From positions 2,046,001 through 2,110,000 of the forward strand of contig NZ_CP085036.1 of assembly GCF_020535405.1 (NCBI RefSeq): a stretch of 64,000 nt of DNA. Reading direction: 5' to 3'. Both the position numbers and the translations under genes were made by a program. The notes beneath the pieces were generated by a model. That model did not search any database. It saw only the letters and a program-made list of their open reading frames with translations, and was not told where the DNA came from. Origin of the DNA: Antiquaquibacter oligotrophicus (lineage in GTDB: Bacteria; Actinomycetota; Actinomycetes; Actinomycetales; Microbacteriaceae). Positions 24,518 through 33,106 of this stretch are shown here, piece after piece; within the stretch, counting starts at the first letter, position 1; each line of letters opens with the position of its first letter.

Positions 24518-25199
24518 CGCCAGGATCAAGCGGGTCAAACTCTCGTTCGAGCGGAACTACACGCAGATGCCCAACGAGTGGCACCGCGACCCTCAGCTGA
24601 GCCTCCGCGCTCGCGGGCTTCTCGGCCTCCTCATGAGCCACGACGAGAACTACATCGTGAGCGTGAAGTCGCTCGTCGCTCAGAACCCCGAAGGGCGCGA
24701 AGCGATCGAGGGCGCGATGCGCGAGCTCAAGGCCAAGGGCTATCTCCGACTGCACACTAAGCGCGGGGTACATGGCCGCGTCGACGGGTGGATTTGGGAG
24801 CTTACAGACCCCGTAGAGGCCGCTAGGCAGGACGCTGCAAACCGACTGCAGGGATTCCCGGACTACGGCTCAGCCGAGTTACGGAAAAGCCGTGGCACGG
24901 CAGAACCGCACTTAAAAGAACAACATCAGAAAGAACTAACTCAAGTTAAAGACGGCGACCCCCGTACACGCGCGGGGGAGGGAATGGACGCCTCCGGCGG
25001 CTCCCCCCGAGCCGCGACTGAGACGCGTGAGGAGAAGTACGCGCGGCTGCAGCACCAGCCCTGCCCGTGGCGCAAGGGCGCCGAGCACGACTTCGCACCC
25101 GGCAAGCCGTGTTCCGGATGCGGCATCCATGCCGGCCAATACCTCGACGAGAACCGAGAGGTTCGCTACCTCAGCGACCTGCTGGAGGGCGAGCGATGA
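24510..25199 (+). CDS. Phage replication-type winged-helix protein with C-terminal Cys/His cluster
   Basis: 229 residues. The N-terminal domain (YTQMPNEWHRDPQLSLRARG ... KSLVAQNPEGREAIEGAMRELKAKGYL) is the winged helix found at the start of many phage and plasmid replication initiators. A polar linker (about 120-180) leads to a C-terminal PCPWRKGAEHDF...CSGCGIHAG region that could bind zinc. With no polymerase or helicase in the prophage, it is the best candidate for origin recognition. Confidence 0.7.
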   Translation: MADARIKRVKLSFERNYTQMPNEWHRDPQLSLRARGLLGLLMSHDENYIVSVKSLVAQNPEGREAIEGAMRELKAKGYLRLHTKRGVHGRVDGWIWELTDPVEAARQDAANRLQGFPDYGSAELRKSRGTAEPHLKEQHQKELTQVKDGDPRTRAGEGMDASGGSPRAATETREEKYARLQHQPCPWRKGAEHDFAPGKPCSGCGIHAGQYLDENREVRYLSDLLEGER

Positions 25200-25519
25200 A
25201 GCAGCCCGTACCCCTCGACACCAACTTCAGAGTGCCGGTGCGCGTGAGCATCCCGCAGCCGCTTTACAAGGCCGTGAACGCACGCTACGGCGACGCAACG
25301 CCCGAGTTCCTCGCACGTGTCATCGAGCGAGCCCTCGTCGTGCAGCAGCCAACTGAGAAGCCAGCAAGGAAGCGGCGCGTGCGAGTGACGCCCGAGCTTG
25401 TGGCCCTCGTGCTCGAGATGCACGGCAACAGAGCGCGCACGATCGAGATCGCGAGAACGGTGGATCTCAGCAAGGCATCCATTCTGCGCATCCTCCGCGA
25501 CCACGGGAGGCAAGCGTGA
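25196..25519 (+). CDS. Small protein with C-terminal resolvase-like helix-turn-helix
   Basis: 107 residues; start overlaps the upstream stop (ATGA). N-terminal part resembles ribbon-helix-helix/CopG-like segments (VRVSIPQPLYKAVNARYG); C-terminal part EMHGNRARTIEIARTVDLSKASILRILRDHG is a helix-turn-helix like that of resolvase/Hin C-termini. Probably a phage DNA-binding regulator. Confidence 0.6.
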   Translation: MKQPVPLDTNFRVPVRVSIPQPLYKAVNARYGDATPEFLARVIERALVVQQPTEKPARKRRVRVTPELVALVLEMHGNRARTIEIARTVDLSKASILRILRDHGRQA

Positions 25520-25779
25520 ACCGAACGAAGTTGGCCAGCCGCCTCCACTTCATGGCCTCGCAGCTCAAGGGCGAGGCGCAACGACAGAGCAGCCCTGAGA
25601 TGCGTGACGAGTTACGCCGATCCGCGGCACAGTGCGCCGCGGCATTCCGCAAGGCCTACTCCCCAGACCCCGAGGAGCTGGCCGTTGCGGTCGCAATCCT
25701 CGACGGCGCGATCGACTACCTAGTCGGCGTGATCATCACAAGAACCGAGCACGAGCTCGCGGAAGGAAATCAACCATGA
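25516..25779 (+). CDS. Conserved phage early protein of unknown function
   Basis: 87 residues with a GTG start overlapping the preceding stop (GTGA). Predicted all-helical: charged N-terminal helix, then ELAVAVAILDGAIDYLVGVI. No family recognised. Its TGA overlaps the next ATG. Confidence 0.55.
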   Translation: MNRTKLASRLHFMASQLKGEAQRQSSPEMRDELRRSAAQCAAAFRKAYSPDPEELAVAVAILDGAIDYLVGVIITRTEHELAEGNQP

Positions 25780-26105
25780 ATGCAGCAGCAGCGAAGAGCG
25801 ACAAGACCCTCGCCGAGCAGAAGGCCAAGGTCGCCGAGCAGCACCCCGACGTGCAGCTCGCGATCGACGACGAAGCACCCGAGCAGCAGCCCGACGTGCC
25901 CTCGATCGAGCGTGACGGTGTGCCGGCCGATGGGACGTGCGGCGCCACGCGCTACCAGCAGGGTGCGCTCCGGACGTGTGAGCTGCCGATCCACCACCCC
26001 GGCAACCACCAGCAGGGTGACCGAGGCTGGCGCCGCTCGCACGGCGATGGCGCAGCGATCGCCGAGCGCCCCGAGGACGACGCCGAGAGCGAGCCCACGT
26101 CGTGA
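25776..26105 (+). CDS. Small phage protein with Cys/His putative metal site
   Basis: 109 residues, acidic and low complexity at both ends. The centre has GTCGATRYQQGALRTCELP followed by HHPGNHQQG, a Cys-x(14)-Cys-x(5)-His-x-x-x-His pattern also seen in small actinophage proteins. Function unknown; the spacing suggests a zinc knuckle. Confidence 0.5.
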   Translation: MNAAAAKSDKTLAEQKAKVAEQHPDVQLAIDDEAPEQQPDVPSIERDGVPADGTCGATRYQQGALRTCELPIHHPGNHQQGDRGWRRSHGDGAAIAERPEDDAESEPTS

Positions 26106-26419
26106 CGATCAGCAACACGGAGATCTGGCGCGAGGTTGAGAAGGCACGGCTGCGGGCGCATGACAAGCACGGCGCCAACAGCATCGAGGCAATCGACCCG
26201 CACAGCGAGCGCTGGGCGACGATCCTCGGCGAGGAAGGTGGTGAGGTGGCCGAGGTGCTCGTCCACATGTTCGCCGGTTCCATCCTCGCGATGGCCATCG
26301 GTCGTGTGTCACACTCGCTGACCTACGACGCTGACATCACCAACCTGCGCAGTGAGCTTATCGACGTGCTCTCGGTTGCGTCGGCGTGGGTTGACGCCCT
26401 CGACCGAGGCCGTGGTTAG
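26102..26419 (+). CDS. MazG-like nucleotide pyrophosphohydrolase domain protein
   Basis: 105 residues, GTG start overlapping the upstream stop. RWATILGEEGGEVAEVLVHM carries the EExxE metal motif of all-alpha NTP pyrophosphatases and LRSELIDVLSVASAWVDAL supplies the second (ExxD). Phage versions are thought to adjust nucleotide pools or alarmone levels. Common in small actinophages. Confidence 0.72.
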   Translation: MTISNTEIWREVEKARLRAHDKHGANSIEAIDPHSERWATILGEEGGEVAEVLVHMFAGSILAMAIGRVSHSLTYDADITNLRSELIDVLSVASAWVDALDRGRG

Positions 26420-26717
26420 TCACGGCCCTGGCGTCTACGCCGACCCTGCCGCCCCGCTCGAGAAGTGGGGCGGCAGGAAGGCGCAGCTCTACGTCATCGC
26501 CACGCTCGAGACGTACGGCACGGTGTGCTGGCTGTGTGGTCTGCCCGGATCGAACAGCGCTGACCACGTCATCCCGATCAGTCTGGGCGGCGCAGTCTAC
26601 GATCTCGAGAACCTCGGGCCATCGCATCGTAAGTGCAACTACGCTCGCGGCAACAGGCCCGCAGTCGCGGCGGGGTTCGCTGTCGAGAATGGCACGGCGT
26701 TCTTTAGTCGCGGGTAG
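26412..26717 (+). CDS. HNH endonuclease
   Basis: 101 residues from a GTG at 26412. CWLCG (Cys pair), SADHVIPISLGG with catalytic His, and LENLGPSHRKCNYARGN form a complete HNH motif with zinc cysteines. Located just upstream of terminase, where HNH proteins act together with terminase in DNA packaging in many siphophages. Confidence 0.88.
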   Translation: MVSHGPGVYADPAAPLEKWGGRKAQLYVIATLETYGTVCWLCGLPGSNSADHVIPISLGGAVYDLENLGPSHRKCNYARGNRPAVAAGFAVENGTAFFSRG

Positions 26718-26796
26718 CGGGACACCCACGCGCAGCCCCTTCCATTTTCTCCCTAAGCCCCACAAAAAATGCAGATCAGAACGGAAACAACGAACG

Positions 26797-27126
26797 ATGA
26801 ACGAGAGCACTCCGGAACAGCCCATGCTCGACGGACTCGACATCGCGCCTGAGCAGGGGCAGGGCTCGAAGCTTCGCGTCGCCGTCATTGCAACGCTAGA
26901 AGCACTGAAATCCGAGGGACTGCTCGAGCCAAGGCACGCGGCCGTGTCGCAGCTCACGCTCGAGCTCGCGGATGCCGTCGCCGTCGGCGTGCGGACACGC
27001 AAGGCGAGCGCTGCAGCGATGGCGGCCGCGCAGCTGCTCCAAGCGCTCGACGCGCTGCCCAAACCGATGGCGGCGGACACGGCGCAGAAGTTCGACGAGC
27101 TGCTCGAGAATCTGCGGAACTCGTAG
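26797..27126 (+). CDS. Putative terminase small subunit
   Basis: 109 residues. Helical, with KLRVAVIATLEALKSEGLLEPRHAAVSQL and a C-terminal helix ending KFDELLENLRNS. Identity comes mainly from position: it directly precedes the terminase large subunit and overlaps its GTG start by one base (TAGTG). A 79-bp gap upstream could hold the late promoter. Confidence 0.62.
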   Translation: MNESTPEQPMLDGLDIAPEQGQGSKLRVAVIATLEALKSEGLLEPRHAAVSQLTLELADAVAVGVRTRKASAAAMAAAQLLQALDALPKPMAADTAQKFDELLENLRNS

Positions 27127-28565
27127 TGCCGGCCACCGCGAAGTACGCGACGCCGCGAGATCCATCGCGGTCGACAGACGGAGGCAAGATCGCAGTGCTC
27201 TCCGACGCGCTCGGTAAGCCGCTGATGCCCTGGCAACGCCAGGTCGTCGACGTCGCCACCGAACGACACGCGAACGGTGACTACGTCTACGAGATCGTGA
27301 TCGTCACGGTGCCGCGCCAGTCCGGCAAGACAACCCTCCTCGGCCCGCTGATGCTGCACCGCTGCCTAGTCAACTCCGGCCGCCGCGTGTTCTACACCGC
27401 GCAGACGCAGAAGGACGCGAACAGCCGAATGGAGGACGTCATGAAGCTGATCAAGGGATCGGCTCTCGACGAGCCGATCACCAAGCCTGTGCGATCGCCC
27501 GGCAAGTTCGGCCTCAAGCTGCCGAACGACGCCGCGCTGCAGACGTTCGCGCCCGTGGCATCCGCGCTCCACGGCGAGACGCCGCCGCTCGTAGTTCTCG
27601 ACGAGTTCTGGGAGTACGACGAGCTGCTCGGCGATGCACTCCTCGAGGGCGCGATCTTCCCCTCGCAGCTGCAGCTCGAGGGCAACCGGCAGGTATGGCT
27701 CGTCTCCACCGCCGGCACCGCTGCCAGCGTGTTCATGCGCAAGTGGGTAGAGCGCGGCCGCGAGTCAGTCACGAGCAAAGGCGCGAAGCATCCGCGAATG
27801 GCGTACTTCGAGTGGTCGCTCTGGGAAGGCGACGACCCCTACGACCCCGAAGCGCTCGAGCGCTTCCATCCAGCAACCGGCAACGTCATCAACGGCAAGC
27901 TATTCACCGCGCAGTCACTCCTCGCGCTCCCCGACATGACGCCGTCGAAGTGGCTTCGCGGAATCTGCAACGTCTGGACCGAGGCCTCGGATGTGCTGAT
28001 CTCGGCCGAGGACTACGCAGATCTCGTGCGCGAACCCGCCGGTGTCCCCCTCCGCTCGGAGCTCACGATCACCTACGAGATCGCGCTCGAGAACGCGGCC
28101 GGCGTCGTCATGGCCAGCTGGCGCGACGACAACGGCGCACCGTGCAACCGAGTGCTGCACGCCGCACCCGGCACGAGCTGGATGCTGTCGTTCATCGTGG
28201 ACATATACCGCGAGTGGGCGCCCGCGATCCTCGGCGCCGACGACGGTGGCCCCACGCGCCGACTCACTGACGAGCTCCGCCGGATACTCGGCGAGGAAAC
28301 TGTGACCACGCTCGGCGGCCGCGACTTCGGCACCGCCTGTGAGTCGTGGCTCACCCTCGCGCGCGACAAGGATCTCGTGCTCGACGACACAGAGACGATG
28401 CGACGAGGCACCGCAAACCTTGTGCTGACGCGCATCAGCGACGTTGTCCGCTTCAGTCGCAAGGAATCCAGCGGCCCTATCCACGGGCCCATCGCCGGTG
28501 CGGTCGGCATCTTCCTGCACGATCACCGCGAGGAACCGCTCGAAATGCCGTTCGTCGACTTCTGA
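27126..28565 (+). CDS. Terminase large subunit
   Basis: 479 residues. ATPase: Walker A VPRQSGKTT at 62-70, Walker B VVLDEFWEY with Asp159-Glu160. Nuclease half around GADDGGPTRRLTDELRRIL and GGRDFGTACESWL. Length and order fit siphophage terminases that cut and translocate DNA into the prohead. Confidence 0.9.
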   Translation: MPATAKYATPRDPSRSTDGGKIAVLSDALGKPLMPWQRQVVDVATERHANGDYVYEIVIVTVPRQSGKTTLLGPLMLHRCLVNSGRRVFYTAQTQKDANSRMEDVMKLIKGSALDEPITKPVRSPGKFGLKLPNDAALQTFAPVASALHGETPPLVVLDEFWEYDELLGDALLEGAIFPSQLQLEGNRQVWLVSTAGTAASVFMRKWVERGRESVTSKGAKHPRMAYFEWSLWEGDDPYDPEALERFHPATGNVINGKLFTAQSLLALPDMTPSKWLRGICNVWTEASDVLISAEDYADLVREPAGVPLRSELTITYEIALENAAGVVMASWRDDNGAPCNRVLHAAPGTSWMLSFIVDIYREWAPAILGADDGGPTRRLTDELRRILGEETVTTLGGRDFGTACESWLTLARDKDLVLDDTETMRRGTANLVLTRISDVVRFSRKESSGPIHGPIAGAVGIFLHDHREEPLEMPFVDF

Positions 28566-28623
28566 TCGTTGCTATCTCCGCGACACGCGGTGTCTATTCG
28601 CGAAAGCCCGACGCGGCCGCAGG

Positions 28624-29730
28624 ATGCCCTCCGTGGGATTCATGCAGCAGGTAGCCAGCTACTTCGGCTTCGCATCGCGCTTCAGCGATAGCAGCCACCT
28701 CGCGCAGATCACCCTCGACGACTGGCTCGGCTCACTCCCCGACGCCGTCGCAGTGAACCGCAGCAACGCGATGTCGATCGCCACGATCTCGGCGGGCCGC
28801 AACACGATCGCAGGTGTTGCCGGCGGACTCACACTGCTCGCCGAGAAGGGGTCGCAGCCGGCGCCCGTGCAACCCTCGATCCTCGAGGGATTCGAGCGCG
28901 GCATCCCGATGGCAACCACGCTGACGTGGACGTTCGACGATCTGATCTTCTACCCGTGCTCGTGGTGGGTCGTTCGCGAGCGTGACTTCTACAACTGGCC
29001 GATCTGGGGCGAGCGCGTCGACCACTCCCGCACCCGGCTAGACAGCTTCGGCCGGCTTACGCACGTCGACGGCGAGGAAGTCAAACCGCAGGACGTCATT
29101 CGGTTCGACTCACCGCTCGGCGACGGTCTCCTCGTCAACGGGCGCCGGACTATCAAGCGCGCGATCGCGCTCGATATCTCGGCCGCCCTCGCCGAGGACA
29201 ACCCCGTTCCCAGCGTCGAGCTCCACAACGAGGGCAACACACCAATGGACGAGAGGCAGCGCAAGCAGCTGATCTCCGATTGGATCGAAGCCCGCAGGAA
29301 GTCCGGCGTCGGCTACACGCCTAAGGGTCTCAAGGTCGTCACCCACGGCCTCGCCCCTCAGCAACTGCTCATCGACGGGCGCCGTGCGATCAGCCTCGAC
29401 GCTGCACGGCACATGAACCTGCCCGCCTGGGCGGTATCGACGGCAGTCGAGGGCGCCACGATGACCTACGACAACCGCTCCATGCGCAACTGGGAGCTGA
29501 TCGACCTCACCCTCGGTGCGTACTTCACGGCCGTAGCCGGCCGCCTCTCGATGCCCGACGTCACACCCCGCGGGTGGAAGGTGCGCATCAACCCCGACGA
29601 GCTCACGCGCCCCGACGAAAAGACCCGATTCGACACCTACAAGGTCGGCCTCGACGGCGACTTCATCGACCGCGAATGGATCGCAGCCCGCGAGGGCTGG
29701 CCCCGCATCATGGGAGGAACCCAGCAGTGA
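28624..29730 (+). CDS. Phage portal protein
   Basis: 368 residues from the ATG at 28624; ATG 28642 is an alternative. Features: AMSIATISAGRNTIAG near residue 60, FYPCSWWVVRERD, a long helix around MDERQRKQLISDWIEARRK, and PAWAVSTAVEGATMTYDN. These fit HK97-type portal proteins, and the gene sits between terminase and the protease-capsid gene. On the short side for a portal. Confidence 0.82.
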   Translation: MPSVGFMQQVASYFGFASRFSDSSHLAQITLDDWLGSLPDAVAVNRSNAMSIATISAGRNTIAGVAGGLTLLAEKGSQPAPVQPSILEGFERGIPMATTLTWTFDDLIFYPCSWWVVRERDFYNWPIWGERVDHSRTRLDSFGRLTHVDGEEVKPQDVIRFDSPLGDGLLVNGRRTIKRAIALDISAALAEDNPVPSVELHNEGNTPMDERQRKQLISDWIEARRKSGVGYTPKGLKVVTHGLAPQQLLIDGRRAISLDAARHMNLPAWAVSTAVEGATMTYDNRSMRNWELIDLTLGAYFTAVAGRLSMPDVTPRGWKVRINPDELTRPDEKTRFDTYKVGLDGDFIDREWIAAREGWPRIMGGTQQ

Positions 29731-31418
29731 ACCGCAGCAAACTCGACGCCCTGCTCGCAGCGGGCATCATCACTCTCGAGCAGCACCAGGCCGCGATCGC
29801 CTCGATCGTCGACGGGATCGTTACAGAGCTGCCGCAGCTGCAGCTCACAGCCCCCGGCACCGTGCGCCTCGAGGAGGCGCCGGCCGAGCCGGACGCCGAA
29901 CCCGAAAGCTGGGACGGCGTGCTCACCGGCACCATCACGCAGTACGGCGTGCTGATCCCGTCGCACGGGATGATCCTCGAGCCCGGATGCCTGCAACCGC
30001 GACAGCCCCTCACCGCCGTCAAGATGATGCGGGACCACAACCACAGCGAGCCAGTCGGCTACATGCTCGACGTCGACGCATCCGTTACCGAGGCCTCATT
30101 TCAGATCGCGCCGACCGAGCGCGATCGCGTCCTGCAGGAAGTCAACGACAAGCTCCGTGACGGGCTCTCGGTCGGCTTCACCGCGCTCGAGTACGACATC
30201 GACGATGACTGGATCTTCCACGTCATCGCAGCTGACCTCTACGAGGTTTCGCTCTGTGCCGTCCCCGCCGTCGTCGGCGCCGGGGTCACATCCGTTGCCG
30301 CCGCACTGGCAACCCTACGAAAGGAAAACCGCACCATGAACCGAGCCCAGCTCGCGGCGGCCCTCGCGGCCGGCACGATCACCCAGGAGGCCTACGACAG
30401 CGCGATCGCCACGCTCGACGCCCTCGCCGTCACGCCTCCCGTCAACGTCCCCGCCGAGCTCGCCGCCGGCCCCGAGCTGCAGGTCGAGCAGCCGGCCCCA
30501 CCGGTCCAGGTTCAGGGGCGTGCACTCTCGCTCGCGCAGGTCAACGAGCGGCTTACGCAGGCCGCGAACTCCGGCAATTTCGGAACCTTCCAGCTCGCGA
30601 TCGCCGACGTGCTCGCCTCCGACGACGTCGGCGCCGCTTTCCTCCGCGACGACTGGCAGGGCGAGGCCTGGCGGGAGAACGAAGTCGCGCGCCCGTGGAT
30701 CGACGCCTTCGGTGCTCCCGCCGAGCTCACCTCGCTCAACGGCGAGGGCTGGGAGTGGGGCGACGAGCCCGAGGTCGACGAATACGCCGGCGACAAGACG
30801 GAGGTTCCGTCCAACGAGATCAGCACGCTGGCCAAGGCCTACCAGGGCTTTCGCATCGCCTCCGGTCACGACGTCGACCGCGTCTTCACGGACTTCGCCA
30901 ATGCCGAGTTCTGGCCGGCGTTCTGGTCTGCGCGACTGCGCGACTACAAGCGCAAGTCGAACGCCGGCATCCGTACCCGCGTCCTCGCCAAGGCGACCGC
31001 GAAGACGGGCACTGTCACCACGGGCGGCGTGAAGGCCGTGCTCAAGCAAGCGATCAAGGACGTGCGCCCGTTCGGCAAGGCGAACCGGGTGTTCCTCGGC
31101 GTCGACCTCATGGCCGAGCTCGAGGATCTCCCGACCGACACGCTGCCGCTCTGGCTCAAGTCGGCCGAGATCGGCGTCGACATCGCCGAAGGTTCGGCCG
31201 ACACGAAGACGCTCCGCATCCTCGAGGACGCCACCCTCGCCGCGAAGCAGATCGTCGCGTTCGACAACCGCGCCGGCAAGGTGCGCGAGAAGGCGCCGTT
31301 CCAGGTCGAGGCAATCCAGGTCGCACACGGCGGTATCGACACCGGCCTCTACTCGTACCTCCGGTTCGACGACTACGACCCCCGCGCGATCATCAAGCGC
31401 ACCTACGTACCCGCGTAG
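29727..31418 (+). CDS. In-frame fusion of prohead protease and HK97-type major capsid protein
   Basis: 563 residues from a GTG overlapping the portal stop. Residues about 60-185 are the prohead protease (DHNHSEPVGY with His104; DGLSVGFTALEYD with Ser148; ADLYEVSLCAVPAV). Residues about 204-563 are delta region plus major capsid protein (NFGTFQLAIADVLASDDVG, TLAKAYQGFRIASG, KANRVFLGVDLMAELEDL, VAHGGIDTGLYSYLRFD). No stop separates them. An in-frame ATG at 30336 with AAAGGA ten bases upstream probably yields capsid protein separately. The two N-termini are alike (MNR-x(4)-ALLAAG-type). Confidence 0.85.
   Translation: MNRSKLDALLAAGIITLEQHQAAIASIVDGIVTELPQLQLTAPGTVRLEEAPAEPDAEPESWDGVLTGTITQYGVLIPSHGMILEPGCLQPRQPLTAVKMMRDHNHSEPVGYMLDVDASVTEASFQIAPTERDRVLQEVNDKLRDGLSVGFTALEYDIDDDWIFHVIAADLYEVSLCAVPAVVGAGVTSVAAALATLRKENRTMNRAQLAAALAAGTITQEAYDSAIATLDALAVTPPVNVPAELAAGPELQVEQPAPPVQVQGRALSLAQVNERLTQAANSGNFGTFQLAIADVLASDDVGAAFLRDDWQGEAWRENEVARPWIDAFGAPAELTSLNGEGWEWGDEPEVDEYAGDKTEVPSNEISTLAKAYQGFRIASGHDVDRVFTDFANAEFWPAFWSARLRDYKRKSNAGIRTRVLAKATAKTGTVTTGGVKAVLKQAIKDVRPFGKANRVFLGVDLMAELEDLPTDTLPLWLKSAEIGVDIAEGSADTKTLRILEDATLAAKQIVAFDNRAGKVREKAPFQVEAIQVAHGGIDTGLYSYLRFDDYDPRAIIKRTYVPA
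30336..31418 (+). CDS. Nested in-frame major capsid protein (internal start)
   Basis: Predicted product of internal initiation: 360 residues beginning MNRAQLAAALAAGTITQEAY. The upstream GAAAGGAAAACC is the best ribosome site in the cluster. Capsid subunits are needed in large excess over protease, which internal initiation would provide. The first roughly 70 residues would be the delta/scaffold domain removed by the protease. Confidence 0.65.
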   Translation: MNRAQLAAALAAGTITQEAYDSAIATLDALAVTPPVNVPAELAAGPELQVEQPAPPVQVQGRALSLAQVNERLTQAANSGNFGTFQLAIADVLASDDVGAAFLRDDWQGEAWRENEVARPWIDAFGAPAELTSLNGEGWEWGDEPEVDEYAGDKTEVPSNEISTLAKAYQGFRIASGHDVDRVFTDFANAEFWPAFWSARLRDYKRKSNAGIRTRVLAKATAKTGTVTTGGVKAVLKQAIKDVRPFGKANRVFLGVDLMAELEDLPTDTLPLWLKSAEIGVDIAEGSADTKTLRILEDATLAAKQIVAFDNRAGKVREKAPFQVEAIQVAHGGIDTGLYSYLRFDDYDPRAIIKRTYVPA

Positions 31419-31427
31419 ACCCGACCA

Positions 31428-31462
31428 GCCCGCCCCGCGACCTGGTCAAGCGCGGGGCGGGC
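31428..31462 (+). terminator. Strong hairpin after the capsid gene
   Basis: 12-bp perfect stem GCCCGCCCCGCG/CGCGGGGCGGGC with an 11-base loop, ten bases after the capsid stop and followed by ACCCCTTTACG. The weak T tract suggests partial termination or mRNA 3' protection between capsid and downstream connector genes. Confidence 0.7.
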
Positions 31463-31484
31463 ACCCCTTTACGAGAGGCTCACA

Positions 31485-31814
31485 ATGGCAACCTGGCACA
31501 CGAAGGAAAGCATCCGCGCCGCGTGGTCTGAGGCCTCCCGTTTCTCCGACGAGCAGCTCGCCGAAGCTATCGAGACGGCGAAGTTCGACATCACCGCGAT
31601 CGGGCCGCAGCTTGACGACCCCAACGTTCCGACTCAGGGGTTTCGCGAGGCGCAGCTCCTCGCCGTCAAAGCCGTCTTCGCATCTCGAAAGGGCAACGCT
31701 GGCTCAGAGAATGGCGAGGCTGGCCTCGAGGGGTTCCAGGTGCGTCGAGCTCACTATCGACGCAGCACGGACATCATGACGCTGCTCTACCCCGAACGTG
31801 ACTGGATCGCGTGA
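31485..31814 (+). CDS. Head-tail connector-like protein
   Basis: 109 residues, preceded by GAGAGG. Helical (EEQLAEAIETAKFDI-like region, REAQLLAVKAVF) with C-terminal TDIMTLLYPERDWIA. Position right after the capsid and length about 110 fit the Gp6/adaptor class of head completion proteins. Identity rests mostly on synteny. Confidence 0.6.
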   Translation: MATWHTKESIRAAWSEASRFSDEQLAEAIETAKFDITAIGPQLDDPNVPTQGFREAQLLAVKAVFASRKGNAGSENGEAGLEGFQVRRAHYRRSTDIMTLLYPERDWIA

Positions 31815-32188
31815 TGAGCGCACGCAAGCAGCTGCAGACCAAGATCATGGGCAATCTGCCCCGCAACAAATACGAGTTCATCGACGACCTGCGGGATCTC
31901 GACGAGCCCACAGCTGAACGGCCGGTCGTGTTGCAGCTGATCCGCTCGCAGCTGAGCCCCGGCGAGTATCAGGGCGCCTACAACCAGCAGTTCGAACTCT
32001 GGATTGTGGTCGGCAGTTCCGACCCAGCGATCGTCGAGCCCGAGCTCGACGACGCAGTCGACGACGTGCTTCCCGTCATCGACAAGCTCAGGTTCCTGAC
32101 GTGGTCGACGTGCGAGCGAGCTAGGCATCCCTCAGATTTCCACGGTTACAAGATCACGTTCACCACCAACGGCAACACCACCGAATAG
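31811..32188 (+). CDS. Putative head closure / tail terminator protein
   Basis: 125 residues from a GTG overlapping the upstream stop; ATG at 31814 is equally likely. Mixed alpha/beta: RPVVLQLIRSQLSPG, QFELWIVVGSSDPAIVEPELDDAVDDVLPVIDKL. The alternating strands and ELDDAVDDVL helix resemble tail terminator proteins. Placement between connector and tail tube supports this. Confidence 0.55.
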   Translation: MMSARKQLQTKIMGNLPRNKYEFIDDLRDLDEPTAERPVVLQLIRSQLSPGEYQGAYNQQFELWIVVGSSDPAIVEPELDDAVDDVLPVIDKLRFLTWSTCERARHPSDFHGYKITFTTNGNTTE

Positions 32189-32198
32189 GAGAAACACC

Positions 32199-32615
32199 AT
32201 GCCCCAGGTACCCGCGACCCCCGCGGCAGTCAAGAACATGCGACTGCAGATCGGAACCGACACTTTCGAGCTGCACGCCAACAACGTGCTGTGGAGTAAG
32301 AACACGCAGCAGGTGCAGTGGCAGGGAGGCACGCCGGATGCCAGCTACTCCGACCTGTCAGAGGACACGCACGCGTGCGCGATCAACCTCGTGAACGATT
32401 ACCAGAACGAGGATTCGCTCTTCAACTTCCTGATCGACCACGCCGGCGAAACGGCAGCGATCAGTTACCGGCCTGACGCCGAGGAGGACTTCGTGCAGAC
32501 CGCGACGATCACGCTCGTCGCACCGAACACCGGTGGCGGCATGCGCGCTTTCCACGAGCAGACCGTTACCTGCCCCTCGACGCCGCCCGTCCGCACCTTC
32601 ACCCCGCCGGCGTAA
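32199..32615 (+). CDS. Major tail tube protein
   Basis: 138 residues with TAGGAGAAA ahead of the ATG. Beta-rich: LQIGTDTFELHANNVLWSKN, CAINLVNDYQNEDSLFNFLIDHAGETAAISYRP, TATITLVAPNTGGG. These match the single-domain tail tube fold (WQGGTPDASYSDL resembles tube loops) and the gene follows the head-tail joining genes. Stop overlaps the next ATG. Confidence 0.75.
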   Translation: MPQVPATPAAVKNMRLQIGTDTFELHANNVLWSKNTQQVQWQGGTPDASYSDLSEDTHACAINLVNDYQNEDSLFNFLIDHAGETAAISYRPDAEEDFVQTATITLVAPNTGGGMRAFHEQTVTCPSTPPVRTFTPPA

Positions 32616-33106
32616 TGCTCGACGTCCGCCGATCTCCCGAGCTGCAGGCAGCGCTGCTGGGCATGCGCCAAGCGCGCCGGGAGATCGCGCGCGACATCAA
32701 CAAAGAGGCTCGGCGCACGACCAAAGGGCAATGGCTCGAGGCTCTCCGCGCTCGAGCTGTGACCCGCGCCGATGACCGAATCATCGTTCGCGGCGCACGC
32801 ACAGCCATCACAAATAACCGAGTGTCCGTCAAAGCGGCCACCTCCACCAGGCCGCTGAGCGGCGGCCTCGTCCCCTCCTACCAATGGCAAGGAACAGAGT
32901 TCGGAATGACTGAAAAGGTCGTCGTCGTCAAGACGCGTCGCGGCAGCGGCCCCCGAGTCGTAGGCCGGCAGTTCCGGAGCCGCAGCAAGCACGGCCGAGT
33001 GGCATTCGACGCGGCCAGCAAGGTCGGCACCCAGCTGGTCGCTGGATGGGTCAAGTCGATCATCGACGGGTTCCGAGGGTTCGCAGAGATCAAGGGCGGT
33101 CGCTGA
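32615..33106 (+). CDS. HK97 gp10-like / minor tail-joining protein
   Basis: 163 residues, very basic. QARREIARDINKEARRTTKGQWLEALRARA at the N-terminus and SKVGTQLVAGWVKSIIDGF at the C-terminus resemble HK97 gp10-type tail completion proteins, which normally precede the tail tube; here it follows it. No tail assembly chaperone pair or slippery site was found between this gene and the tape measure. Confidence 0.55.
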   Translation: MLDVRRSPELQAALLGMRQARREIARDINKEARRTTKGQWLEALRARAVTRADDRIIVRGARTAITNNRVSVKAATSTRPLSGGLVPSYQWQGTEFGMTEKVVVVKTRRGSGPRVVGRQFRSRSKHGRVAFDAASKVGTQLVAGWVKSIIDGFRGFAEIKGGR

